Positions 46,900 to 58,099 of a DNA stretch of 64,000 nucleotides are shown here, piece after piece. The notes beneath the pieces were generated by a model. It did not search any database. It was given only the letters and a program-made list of their open reading frames with translations, and had not been told where the DNA came from. Origin of the DNA: Paralithodes platypus. Lineage: Eukaryota; Arthropoda; Malacostraca; Decapoda; Lithodidae. Numbering within the stretch: the first letter of the stretch is position 1; the number at the start of each line of letters is the position of its first letter. The translations under genes and the position numbers were made by a program. The stretch is taken from contig CM064495.1 in NCBI GenBank assembly GCA_032716605.1, forward strand, positions 42,023,946 to 42,087,945, read 5' to 3'.

Positions 46900-47830
46900 C
46901 ACCCTTCTGGCCGACCGCCAACCACCATTTCCATTACCGAGAAGTGGGACGTAATCTCCTTATAATTTCTGTCTGTCCTTCTGTCATAATGGAAGGCGAC
47001 GCTTTATTATTACACTGGCTTATAGCATATCTGGATATATATATTATCTTCTACACATAACATGGAATACAATTTTGATCATATACTGTATTTGACCATA
47101 TGCTTTCATTAGTTTATTCAAGTGCATTGGGGTTTGTAATTGATGATTAATGTAAGAACGGGGTGTTAATATAGTTATGTGTTTATTTATGTTTTACCGA
47201 GGCAAGGGCCATCAGCTTGTTCCAATTTATGTCTGCCTTTCGTAATTAACAGCAAAGACAGGTTATTAATTCCTGTCTTAGAAATATCAGAACAATATAT
47301 TTATCATTAACAAAAACATGGCCTACAACTTCCAGGCTCATTTACCCTTACCGAGATATGAACCGTAATATCGTTCTAATTTGTATCCCCATCTGTCATT
47401 GTGGGAGAAGACGCTTTATTTTGTATCCTGACTTAGAAAAATCCCAGCAATGTGTTTGTAATTAAGCTGAGAGAGAGAGAGAGAGGGGGGGGGGGGGAGT
47501 GATTTTCTGTCATTATGAGAAGAGACAGCTCGTTATTACCCTGTCTAAATATATCAACAGTTTGTATTCAACACTATATTAAGAATATCATCAACTAAAC
47601 AATATGGGAACGGTAGTTACTGTATAATTTCCACGTTCACTTAATGGAAGTAAAAGCGTTCTAAAGTCTGTCTGTCATTATGGAAGATGACATTCTAAAT
47701 TTAACCCTGTCTTAATATTTATCTATCAAAATCTTGGGACTAGGTTTTCAGGTTCCTTTTACATTAATAAATATCCTAACAATACATTCATTATAAAAAT
47801 GGACTAGGGTACGGTACAGGTTCAGGTTCC
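46900..47830 (+). repeat. Decayed tandem array, about 165-bp unit, about 5 copies
   Basis: Anchors TCTGTCAT(T/A)ATGG-like at about 46977, 47393, 47506 and 47677, and a weaker one near 47229. Each is followed by ACGCTTTATTATTACCCTGTCTTA-like blocks and ATATC(A)ACAA. Each is preceded by TTACCGAG..GAACCGTAAT and CTAATTTGTAT-like blocks. A GA/G tract interrupts one unit near 47470. Confidence 0.7.
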
Positions 47831-48404
47831 TTTACACATCATTACTTCTGCTACCAATTGAGACACATGATCAGATCAATCAATTTTTTACAATAGTCTA
47901 GTTTTTCATCCGGCGAAAAATTTAATCCCTTAGCAGCAGACTTTTAAATACTGAATTAAGCTTAATTGGTGGAAGAGATGTAGCTTAATTTTAGCAATAA
48001 AATAACGCAACTTCAATACAATATCCAACTTACTGGTATTGCTAATACTACAATGACTACTCAATATAGTACCACCGATATACAGCAACTCATTAATATA
48101 ATATGCTATATATATGTTTGGAGGACTATTTCTGGGATTATGCTTCTTCCTTTCTCGGCGTTGTAGCGACTCACGTACAAATACCAATAACAATAACTCC
48201 AATATCTAAGTTACTCGTACTTATAGTGTTGTGGACCATGATAACTTACAGGTCTCAATACAACAACTCAGTGCTATCAAGGCCCAGGGGGAGCTATTTT
48301 CTTTTGTGGGCGAGGTAGTGGAAGAGACTCATTTACTGCTTCATCATCTGACAATGAAGTTCCGGCCATCGCATATTACACCTGACAATAGTACGGGAGG
48401 GAGG
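47831..48404. other. Intergenic stretch, nothing recognised
   Basis: AT-rich. No gene seen. Confidence 0.45.
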
Positions 48405-48428
48405 GTAGGGGGGGGGGGGGGGGGGGGG
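48405..48428. repeat. Poly-G tract
   Basis: About 17 consecutive G beside GGGAGGGAGGGTA, with strong quadruplex potential. Confidence 0.9.
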
Positions 48429-48537
48429 CTGCAGGGGAGTCAGGGAGAGAATGGGAGAATAAGAGGGGAAAATCTGGGTCTGGGGAGGGGACTGGATGGG
48501 GAAATTGGGGGGGGGGTTAAAGAAAGACAAGAGAGGT

Positions 48538-48628
48538 AGATCCATGGAGGTAAGATATATTTTACCTCCATGGGTAGATCCTTGGAGGTAAGATATAAGA
48601 TATCTTACCTTCATGGGTAGATCTGAGG
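48538..48628. repeat. Two overlapping palindromes with CCATGGAGGTAAGATAT
   Basis: ATCCATGGAGGTAAGATATA is followed by its inverted form TTTTACCTCCATGG. A second pair, GGAGGTAAGATATAAG / ATATCTTACCTTC, comes directly after. Confidence 0.8.
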
Positions 48629-49139
48629 CAAGGACAGAATGGGTGCTGATCTGAGGACAGGGAAAAGTGAGGATAGGAAGGAGGCTAAAGAGAGGATATG
48701 AGGAACGAAGTAAACTATGTCAGTAAAAACATTAGAATAAGGTGATACGTACAACTGAATAGCTATTACATAAAGAAGGGGTACGGGAACGGTAAACCCA
48801 GTAACGGTAAACCCAGTACCGGTAGTGGAAGACAATTGATGACTTGACAAGTATTTGGATCACAGGGCCATTTGAAGAAAGAAGAGGAGGTGGAGAAAAT
48901 TAGAATAACAGGTCTGAGGAAGAGTTGAATAACGATAAGATCCACCAGGAAATCTGAGGAAATGCAGGGTTATTAAATGAGGAAAGTATGGGTGTGTTGG
49001 AATGGAAGAGATTATAATATGAGGGTGGCCATACAACTCAACCAGCGCCAACTCAATTAATACTGCTAGGTTAGGTCAAGCTATGTTAGTACTATACATT
49101 GGCATCGTAGTGATTTGGATGGTCCACAAGAGAGAGAAA

Positions 49140-49304
49140 GAGAGTCTGAGTGAGTGTGTGTGAGAGAGAGAGTGTGTGTGTGTGTGTGTGAGAGAGAGAG
49201 TGTGTGTGTGTGTGAGAGAGAGAGTGTGTGTGTGTGTGAGAGAAAGAGAGTGAGTGAGTGAGAGAGAGATAAAGAGGAAAAAAAAATATATATATAATTA
49301 TATA

Positions 49305-49362
<58 letters not shown>

Positions 49363-49382
49363 CGAGAGAGAGAGAGAGAGAG
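49140..49382. repeat. GT/GA and (TA)n SSR cluster
   Basis: Alternating GTGTGT and GAGAGA blocks (49150-49265), then (TA)n (about 49290-49357) and GA. Confidence 0.92.
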
Positions 49383-49384
49383 TA

Positions 49385-49483
49385 CAAAGGAGTACAAAGG
49401 TAGTACTAAGGATCTTAGGCAAGAACAGATCTAGTGACCCTTCTAGGTTGCTTGTCCTCCAAAACACTGAGGATCAAGTGTCC
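49385..49483 (+). repeat. Dispersed repeat, copy 1
   Basis: GTGACCCTTCTAGGTTGCTT, then GTCCTCCAAAACACTGAGGA and TCAAGTGTCCAAACAG. Matches 61555-61745. A short piece (GTACAAAGGAAATCAAGCAA) is also at about 26755. Confidence 0.7.
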
Positions 49484-49485
49484 AA

Positions 49486-49487
49486 AC

Positions 49488-49541
<54 letters not shown>

Positions 49542-49592
49542 AAGAAAGAGAAAGAAAGAGAGAGAAAGAGAGAGGGGGGGGGGGGGGGGGAG
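49486..49592. repeat. (GA)n, GAAA-rich and poly-G
   Basis: GA run, then GAAAGA variants and about 16 G. Confidence 0.95.
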
Positions 49593-49905
49593 AAGGAAGT
49601 CCAGCGAAACCCATAACACATTCCTCTCACTCTCTTCCTGCGTCCCCCCCTCAATGTCTCAATCTTTCCTCGTCGCTCACACACACAGTCTCTCAGTCAG
49701 TCTCTCTCTCTCTCTCTCTCTCCTAGTTTGAATCTATCTTTACTGTCGTATTTGTTTATTTTCCGCTGTTGCCTTTGCTTATGAACTGCCCAGCTCCCTT
49801 CTCTCTCTCTAAGCCACATAGCTTTCATTTGTCGGTATTGCTGTATGTGTTGGTTTTCCACTGCCCCCCTCCCCCCATGTCTTAATCTTCCCTATTTGCT
49901 CTTAA

Positions 49906-50232
49906 GGGGAGGTTTTTAGTTTGGTCTCTAGATATCCACCAAGCTTAAGATTACACCTCCTTGAGCCCCTTTCAAGATAAATGTGTACATTTTTCGGTAG
50001 AAAAATGTCCCGGCTGAAAGCCGGTTCCTCTTAAATTACAGGCTCGCTATCGCTCGCCAGGATAAAATCGTCGACACCAAAATGGCACGAAAGGTCTTAA
50101 AATTGACAGAAATGGGTCGAAAGTTCTTACAATTGTCAAAATAATGGGGCGAACGTCTTAAAATTAGAAAAGTAATGGGGGTAAACATGAGGGAGAAAGG
50201 AGTCAAGAAAAAAATCCCCTGGAAATCTCCCC
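49906..50232 (+). mobile_element. T1 element, copy 16 (forward)
   Basis: 327 bp, with TTAA at 49902-49905 and 50233-50236. Complete core. A 20/25-bp minisatellite begins about 30 bp beyond its right end. Confidence 0.9.
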
Positions 50233-50264
50233 TTAATGTATCTCTAACTATATTGTATCTAATG

Positions 50265-50682
50265 TTAATTATATTATACTCATGTCAATTCTATTATACT
50301 CATGTCAATTATATTCTACTCATGTCAATTACGGTATATTCTACTCATGTCAATTATATTCTACTCATGTCAATTACGGTATATTCTACTCATGTCAATT
50401 ACGGTATATTCTACTCATGTCAATTACGGTATATTCTACTCATGTCAATTACGGTATATTCTACTCATGTCAATTACGGTATATTCTACTCATGTCAATT
50501 ATATTCTACTCATGTCAATTATATTCTACTCATGTCAATTATATTCTACTCATGTCAATTATATTCTACTCATGTCAATTATATTATACTCATGTCAATT
50601 ATATTCTACTCATGTAAATTATATTATACTCATGTCAATTATATTATACTCATGTCAATTATATTATACTCATGTCAATTCT
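50265..50682 (+). repeat. Minisatellite, 20-bp unit with 25-bp variant, about 19 copies
   Basis: The 20-bp unit is CATGTCAATTATATTCTACT. Six units (one at 50321-50345, five consecutive at 50366-50490) contain an extra CGGTA after AATTA, giving TACGGTA. Unmodified units flank and interleave with them. Confidence 0.95.
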
Positions 50683-51086
50683 TGCAAATTGTGTGCTGCT
50701 GTTATTCTTTAAGTTAGCTTTTAAATTTAAATCGTATTCTGCTCTCCTTCTCAAACTAAGGTATCTTTTCAATATAACTTTTTGCTATTTTCTGATCTTC
50801 CTTAATATATAGTTTCTCCGAATATTCTTCTTTGCTCACTATTGATAAATTAAGCTATGATTAAATTAGGATTATATTTTATGTCATTATATTCTCCACT
50901 ATTTTTGTGCCCTCCTTCGTATCTAAAAGTATGCCCCCCCCCCCATCACCTCATTCTCCATCCTCCCCATCCGTCTCCAAGTCATATTTTCCCCTCAATT
51001 GCGCTTTTGTTTATCACCATCTCCATCTTCCTGGCTCCTGCTGCTGCTCCCCTCCTCTCCTGCCCGCAACTTGTCCACTCACTCAC

Positions 51087-51345
51087 TCACTCTCTCTCTC
51101 TCTCACACACAATTTTCCTTCTTCGATATACTTTCCTGCGTTCATCATCGCACTCCTCTCTCTCTCTCTCTCTCATACAAACTAACACACAATTTTCCGC
51201 TCCTTCGATATACTTTTCTCAGTTCATTATCGCACTTCACACACACTCTCTCTCTCTCTCTCTCTCATACAAACTAACACACAATTTTCCGCTACTTCAT
51301 ATACTTTTCTCAGTTCATTATCGCACTTCACACTCTCTCTCTCTC
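51087..51345 (+). repeat. Three tandem units of about 100 bp
   Basis: Each holds (CT)n, CACACAATTTTCC, TTCGATATACTTTTCTCAGT and TCAT(T/C)ATCGCACT. Confidence 0.85.
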
Positions 51346-51433
51346 GTCATTCTATTTTACTACCACTTCCACTTCTGTGATGGCCCTTCACTTGTCAGCG
51401 ATGTGTCCACTCTCTTATCTGTCTGTCCTCACT

Positions 51434-51728
51434 ACTTTATATTATCTTCGTTCTCTCTCGTTTATCACTTATATTTATTCTGTCTTCGTAGTCCTTATTT
51501 TCTCTTCGTTCTCTCATTTATAATTTATATTTATTCTGTCTTCGTAGTCCTTATTTTCTCTTCGTTCTCTCTCATTTATCACTTATATTTATTCTGTCTT
51601 CATAGTTCTTATATTATTTTCGTTCACGCTCTATTTATCACTTATATTTATTCTGTCTTCGTAGTCGTTGTATTCTCTTCGTTCTCTCTCATTTATCATT
51701 TATATTTATGCTGTCTTCGTACTTTTTA
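51434..51728 (+). repeat. About five tandem units of 60-65 bp
   Basis: Unit CATTTATCACTTATATTTAT, then TCTGTCTTCGTAGTCCTTAT and TTTCTCTTCGTTCTCTCT. Substitutions and small indels between units. Confidence 0.85.
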
Positions 51729-53063
51729 TATTTACTAAGCTTTTCAACAAGACGCGTTGCATAGTTGTCTCTTTGTAATTTGAACCTTCTCCTTTCCCCT
51801 TCCCTTACTTTATTTTCTTGTCTTGTCTGTGTTATTATATTTTCTTGACACTTCCATGTTGTACAGTACATGCTGGTATGTAGTACCTGTACTATAATCT
51901 TTAATTTTAATATATATAATCTTTCACGCGCATTTGTTTAATCAGATTTTACCTATTACAATTTTCATTATCACAAGTTGCTTAGTCTTTACTTAGCAAC
52001 GTGTATAGGCTATAATTCTCTCCTTTATTTGTTCATGTTTTTCCTTCCCAAGTTTAACCATTTGATCTTAATGTTATTATTAATACTTTCAACTCTCATA
52101 CCACAGGATGCTTCGTATTATATTTGCAGCATGTCTAGTGTATCGTGTCTATTTGATCTCCTTCGTATTTCTCCTCCTCCTCATCTCTTAATTATCTTAA
52201 ATGTATCAATTCTGAGGACCCTTCGTGTTCTCTAGGCAACGTATCTAAACGGTTACCTCCTCTTCTCTCTCCATCCTCACACTGTATTGTCTTTTCTCAT
52301 CTTCTGCCAACGACGTGTCCAGTACCTCACCTCGCTCTCTCCCTTCTTATACCCTTTATTCCCTTTCTTATTTATCACCTTTTGTCATTCTATTTATCAT
52401 AGTATTCGCCATTCTATTTAATTGCCATATTTATGTGCCTGGTGCCCCGAGACTTCCAGCAACTCCTTCATTAATCTGTCTATTATCTTCTTCGTTAGCG
52501 TATTTTATTTCCTTCGCTCAGTGTCTTTCTTTAATTTTCTCATTTACTTTCCCATCTTATGTATTAGCATATTTGGTCTCTCTCTCTCTCGCTCTCGCTC
52601 TCTCGCTCTCGCTCTCTCTCTCTCTCTCTCTCACACAGCCATCACCACACATTGTTTGCCACCATCTCACTCAATATTCTTGGGCCCACTCGTGTTCACC
52701 TAGCAACAAGTTCAGTTCTCCAGATTTCCTTTCTCTTTTTTTTTTTCACTTGTCTTTCTCTTTCACCATTTTCCCATATTATTATTTTGTGTTTTATTTT
52801 AAGTTATAGCATCTGTTCTTGTATAACTTGCTTTAGTGTTTTACCATTTCCATCTCTCTTTTTTTTACTGTTTCGGTTCTCATGTCTTAACATTTTCATT
52901 CATCTCTGCTGTTACCGTATTTCTGTAGTTAACATTTTCCTTCTATTTCTCTCCCCTCCTTTGTTATAAATTTACTACAATTTGTCTCTCATTCGTTTCC
53001 TTCCCTTTTGTAATCTTCCTGCCTCTCGTATTTTAACTTGTTCATCCATTCCCTGATTTATCA

Positions 53064-53137
<74 letters not shown>

Positions 53138-53149
53138 CTACTGTCCCTA

Positions 53150-53712
53150 TACCTTCTTCCCTTATCGGCAGTCATCGTTTATCAGTCCCCTCATCTCCAT
53201 AGTCAAGAACCGCAACAACCACTTCTCCCTCTCTTTCCTTCTTCCTCTGTCTTCTCCTTCGACATCATTATCTACTCCCCCCCCCCTCTCCGATCTCTCT
53301 CTCTCTCTCTCCCTCCCCGATCTCTCTCTCTCTCTCTCCTCTATATATAGTATTTTCCTTCCGTATTTTCTCCTTCCCGTGTCTGCAGTCATAGCCTATC
53401 AGTTCCCTCATCACCATATTCAAAAACAGCAACAACCACTTCTCCCTCTTTCCTTCTTCCACTTTCTTCTCCTTCAACATCATTATCTACGCACCCCCCC
53501 CCCCCTAACCCTCTGTCTGTCTGTGTCTGTGTGTGTGTGTCTGTCTGTATGTCTGTCTGTGTCTCTCTCTCTCTCTCTCTCTCTCGCTCTCTTATTCTTC
53601 TCTATCAATTTTCCTTCCCTATTTTCCCCTTCCCTTATCTGCAGTCATCGCTTATCAGTTCCCTCATCTCCATATTCAAGAACTGCGACAGCCACTTTTC
53701 AACTAGCACTCA
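53150..53712 (+). repeat. Two and a half tandem units of about 240 bp
   Basis: The block GCAGTCATCGTTTATCAGT, CCCTCATCTCCATA, CAACAACCACTTCTCCCTC, CATCATTATCTAC, poly-C, CT run occurs at about 53165, 53385 and (partly) 53641. Microsatellite lengths differ between units. Confidence 0.85.
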
Positions 53713-53973
53713 AAAATCTCATCTTCTCCCTGCGACCTCCCTTCCTCCCCCCCTTTTCTTCTTCTCTCTTCTTCCTTCTCCTGTCCTCCTCCTCTCTCTT
53801 GCCTTCTTGTGAGGGCTATATTTCCTACTCCTTTATCCCCTTCACTTATCATACCTTTCCATCATCATCGCCTTGTGACGCGTCCTCTCCGCTCATTAGG
53901 CCTTTGTGTTTTCCTTCATCACTCGCGTCCCCTTCAGTCTTTATTTACCTTGAACATCTTCCCTAATTCTATG

Positions 53974-54165
53974 TTAACCAAAGAAATAGCCCCTTATGTA
54001 CGGATGACGATTTGATGTAGCTTAGGAAGGACCCCTAGGAATCAAAAGGGTACAATAACAATTAACCCCTGTGATTCGCATCAATTCTTCTTAAACTGAA
54101 TAAACTCGTCTAATAATAGCTAGAATACAAGAACCACACTTGCGTCACCGTCCTAAGAGGGTTAA
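53974..54165 (+). mobile_element. T2 (piggyBac-like) short element, decayed
   Basis: TTAACC at 53974, then GACGATTTGATGTAGCTTAG and GAAGGACCCC, the inverted arm CTGAATAAACTCGTCTAATA, and a right end GTCACCGTCCTAAGAGGGTTAA. Confidence 0.72.
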
Positions 54166-55159
54166 AGATGGATGACCTAGATAGACCCCTATGGCTTTTT
54201 GTCCTAACTAAAAGTGGCATGTTATTCTGGGCACCCTTACAAAGGAGGTACCAGGGCCCCCAGGATCATTGACTGTTACTTACTCTTCATTTGTTCTAAC
54301 ACAACACATCTTTATTGTTCTTGGCCTATACAGTTATCAACTATTTTATTGTCTTATATTTGTTGCTATGCCTTATTTTCTTTTTCTATCTTCTGTCTCT
54401 TCCAATACCCCTTGTCATATATCTCATCTCTCTCACTCACTCATACACACACACACTCTCCTTTCATTAGCTGCCACTATTTACATTATACTTTTTAGCT
54501 TACTTTAATTATCCATCTTCATTATCCTTCCCTTGCTGCTATTCCATCTTTCTCCAAAGTGTATCGCCTTCTCTCATCTTCCTTCACTATCAAGGGGGGG
54601 TGCGACCCCTTATTTTATCGACACGATAGTGGTCTTATCCTTTTAATTATTTTTAAACGTTCCACTTGTTCTTCTTCTCATCTTCTTCCTTCAACTTCAA
54701 TACTTAAGTCTTCCTTCTATCTCGTATATCAACTCCTTTCCTTATCAAATTCTCCTGCTATCTCCTTTGTTTAGCTACTCCACCTTATACCTTCATTCTG
54801 TGCTTATTCTTCTTACTATCTCCTTTCATTATCAAATCTTCTGCTTCTAATCTTCGACTGTCTGTGCTGCCGCATGTCCATTATCTTTATATCAACCTTA
54901 TTCACCTCCCCTCGGGGGGCGGCAACCCCCCCTCTCGTCCTCCCCTGGGCCAATATCATTACCCAAGTCATTCTCACGTCATTTCCCGTCCCATTCTCCC
55001 CTCATTGGCTCTGTATTCTCCGCTCAATATAGAGTCTCTCTCTCTCGTCTATCCTCTCCTCGCTCATCTCTCTCGCTTCGTCTCCATCGCTCCCTCTCTC
55101 GCCCCCTCTTCTCTCATCTTTTGTTCTGTATATCAATCTTTCATGAGCTTTGTCTCCTT

Positions 55160-55259
55160 NNNNNNNNNNNNNNNNNNNNNNNNNNNNNNNNNNNNNNNNN
55201 NNNNNNNNNNNNNNNNNNNNNNNNNNNNNNNNNNNNNNNNNNNNNNNNNNNNNNNNNNN
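55160..55259. other. Assembly gap, 100 N
   Basis: Exactly 100 N, the usual placeholder for a gap of unknown size. It cuts T1 copy 17. Confidence 0.98.
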
Positions 55260-55422
55260 CACCTAAATGGCATGAAAGTTCTTAAAATTGACAGAAATGG
55301 GGCGAAAGTTCTTAAAATCGCCAAACTAAACGGGGTGGGCGTCTTACAATCTAAAAAGCAATGGGGCTAAACATGAGAGAGAAAGGGGTCCAGAAAGAAA
55401 TCCCTCAAGTGGAAATCTCCCC
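55260..55422 (+). mobile_element. T1 element, copy 17 (forward), left part lost in gap
   Basis: Starts inside the CACCTAAATGGCA block and carries the three CTTAAAAT modules. It ends GGAAATCTCCCC followed by ATAA (mutated TTAA). Confidence 0.85.
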
Positions 55423-55425
55423 ATA

Positions 55426-55800
55426 ATAGTCCCAGATTAGTATTAATATTGAATGAAGTCACGTATTGTCGAGGACAATGTGTTCACATATAAATACATA
55501 TCATACCGCGAAATAAATTGACATTGCACTTATTCACTAGACCCAGATTAACACTTCAACCAAGATTTACATACCGGTATTTTAATTATATTGATAGAGT
55601 AGGCCTAGAACTTAAAAGTGAACTATTCTTGTCGCACACACTACACACAGCATAGCCTACAAGAACCAGCACGTGCAGCCTATAACGTGAAGTACGTCAC
55701 AAGCACGTGCAGGATGGAGTCATTACAAAGTACCGGTACGTGAACCTTAAGAATATAAGTGAACTCCAGATCCACTTCATCCTCTTCATTATATGTGTGT
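55426..55800. other. Intergenic stretch, nothing recognised
   Basis: AT-rich, with TACCGGTA at 55572-55579 and 55731-55738. Confidence 0.45.
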
Positions 55801-55802
55801 GT

Positions 55803-55803
55803 G

Positions 55804-55867
<64 letters not shown>

Positions 55868-55917
55868 ATTGGGAGAGAGAGAGAGAAAGAGAGATAGAGA
55901 GTGAGTGAGAGGGAGAA
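55803..55917. repeat. (CT)n then GAGA block
   Basis: CT run to about 55858 followed after ATATATAATTGG by a GA-rich run, making a potential hairpin of CT against GA. Confidence 0.9.
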
Positions 55918-56233
55918 CACCACTTTGATATTATTATCTACGATACCCGGCAGCAGGTGATTTGTTTGTCTAACTACAGCACCATAGCAAAAGACCTTCA
56001 GCAGGCAAATGGTTAAATACACAAAATATATATATAGCTACATGAGTGAGCACCATAAAACTAAGTACCGGTACGCTATATATATTAAGTTTGGTCGAAT
56101 ATTATGCATAGTTAATTATTATATTTACAGGAATTATACAGTATATGAGTGAAGAGAAGTTAAAGAGAAAGAAGTGAAGGAACAGACCAACTTCAGCTCC
56201 CTTCACGAGACGTTCTGGGAGGAAATGACCTAT

Positions 56234-56236
<3 letters not shown>

Positions 56237-56301
<65 letters not shown>

Positions 56302-56302
56302 T
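56237..56302. repeat. (GA)n microsatellite
   Basis: Pure GA run. Confidence 0.97.
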
Positions 56303-56369
56303 GCGAGTGAGAGAATAGAGGAGGGGAGAGGGGTTATAATGATCTCCACCCATTAAATATATTTAGGCT

Positions 56370-57074
56370 AGGGAATTTGAGCTGAGCTGAGGGAGGATAG
56401 CAGAGGACAGGATGAGAGGACAACACATAAACAAGAAGGAAGCATGCAAAATAGAAATGAGAATAGAAACAAAAATGAGAATATTATAAGACAGATGAGT
56501 GTAGGAGAGGAGATAAGGAAAGAGGAAAACATAGGAATAGGCGCGAATGTGAGAGACTAATGAGAAAACGAATGACAACGTTAGCGGATTGGAAGGCAGT
56601 GAGCGGAAAATACAGGAGTTAGGGAGAATTAAGAGCCACGTTGAATACAATAACAAAAGAAAAGAAATCGGGTAGAAAGAAAACGGAAAAAACAGGGAAT
56701 ACAAACGAACAAAACAGGGTAGAAAAAAACAGTACCGGTATAATATAAAACGGAAAAACAGGATACAGAGAAAGCGAAAGAAAAAGTAGAGAAAGCGAAA
56801 GAAACAGGGTAGAGAGAAACCAAAAACAGGATCGAGAGAAATTGAAAGAAAAACAAGACTAATAAAGAAAAGAAGGGGAAGAGAGGTAAGACTGAACGAG
56901 ATAGTCCTATAACATTAAAGATTTAGCGTAAGTTTACAAATGGATAGGTAAGAGGGAGTAGGAAGAACGGGATGAAGAACCGTTGGGCGAACACAAAATG
57001 AATAAACATGGGAAGTAGAGAAATAAAGGAGGGAAGAATGGTAGCACTAATTAAAGAACAGATAACAATGAAAG
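56370..57074. repeat. Purine-rich stretch with AGAAAAACAGG-type repeats
   Basis: The + strand is dominated by A and G. Imperfect repeats of AAACAGGGTAGA(A)GAAA occur at 56660-56860. No gene recognised. Confidence 0.65.
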
Positions 57075-57285
57075 TTAACCCTTTCTGTACCGGCGACGTC
57101 TTTTTATATTTATTCTGACTTATTAGACTATTGTATTAAGTTAAAAATGGGCCTCCAGCAATTAACAGGCTTCGAACTATCTCACTTAACCCTTTTTACT
57201 ACCACAAATCCTTCCAAAACTGCACAAAATCGTCTAAATATAGCCAGAATAGTTAAACAGACGTCACCGGTACAGAAGGGGTTAA
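57075..57285 (+). mobile_element. T2 (piggyBac-like) short element, best-preserved ends
   Basis: 211 bp. TTAACCCTTTCTGTACCGG and CGACGTCT at the left are matched by AGACGTCA and CCGGTACAGAAGGGGTTAA at the right. The terminal repeat is about 27 bp with one or two mismatches. The inner pair near TCGTCTAAATATAGCCAGAAT matches the other copies. Non-coding. Confidence 0.87.
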
Positions 57286-57507
57286 GCGTATGAAGGAAGA
57301 GAAGATAATAACAAATAAGTGTATAATAAAAAACAATGTGAATATAAAAGAATTAGGGGAAACGAGGAAATGAAGAAGAGGGGTAGCTCAATAGGGGTGG
57401 AGAGAGGGTGGGGTGAGGCGAGGGGAGGGGGTGATCATGGGGGTAATCTGAGACTGGGTGTCATGTTGCCGCCCCCGCTACGCTACCACCCTCCTTCCCG
57501 TTATGGC

Positions 57508-57730
57508 TCTCACACACACACATACATATATATACACACACACAGACACATACATAATTATACAGTCAGTCACACACACAGTCACATACATAAACAAACA
57601 CATACCCATACAGTCACATACATAAATACATGTATACAAGCCTAGCCTAGTTACATACATACATGCATACACACCTAGCCTAGTTACATACACACATAAA
57701 TCCCACACACGTAGATACATTCAGGCACAT
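57508..57730. repeat. CA/CATA-rich imperfect repeats
   Basis: Includes two copies of CATACATGCATACA-like and AGCCTAGTTACATACA motifs. Confidence 0.8.
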
Positions 57731-58099
57731 GTACATTGTCAAAATTAGTCACACATATGCACACGCTACATAAATTTATACACAAACACACTCCACTCCT
57801 CCACTCCACTCTACTCTACTGCCTCCCCTACCACCCTCATTGTCTCATTCATTCATCACCTCCCACACACACACCCCACTCAGCTGTTTACTCACTCCCT
57901 CTACCCACCAACAAATGCATGAAGTGCAGTCATACGGTACATATCTCTCTCTCTCTCTCGCCTACACCACTATACATCTCGCCATATCAACCCACACACA
58001 CACACACGTATCTTCATAGTTCATACAATTTTGTCTCCGTGTCTCTGTCAGCCTACCGTTCCAAGTAATTCAGTCCGTCACTCCTGCTTATCCAATACC

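Larger units (their letters stand above)
50683..55159. repeat. Pyrimidine-rich region with local tandem repeats
   Basis: For about 4.4 kb the + strand is dominated by C and T (TTCTCTC, CTTCCTTC, CTCCTC). Ser/Leu/Phe-rich open frames are compositional. It contains CT runs at about 51160, 52580-52640, 53071-53133 and 53560, and the tandem blocks listed separately. No gene recognised. Confidence 0.7.

Noticed and set aside
50857..51738. 293-codon hydrophobic/Ser-rich protein
   Set aside because: It lies wholly in pyrimidine-rich DNA with tandem repeats. Neighbouring frames are also open with similar Leu/Ser/Phe bias.
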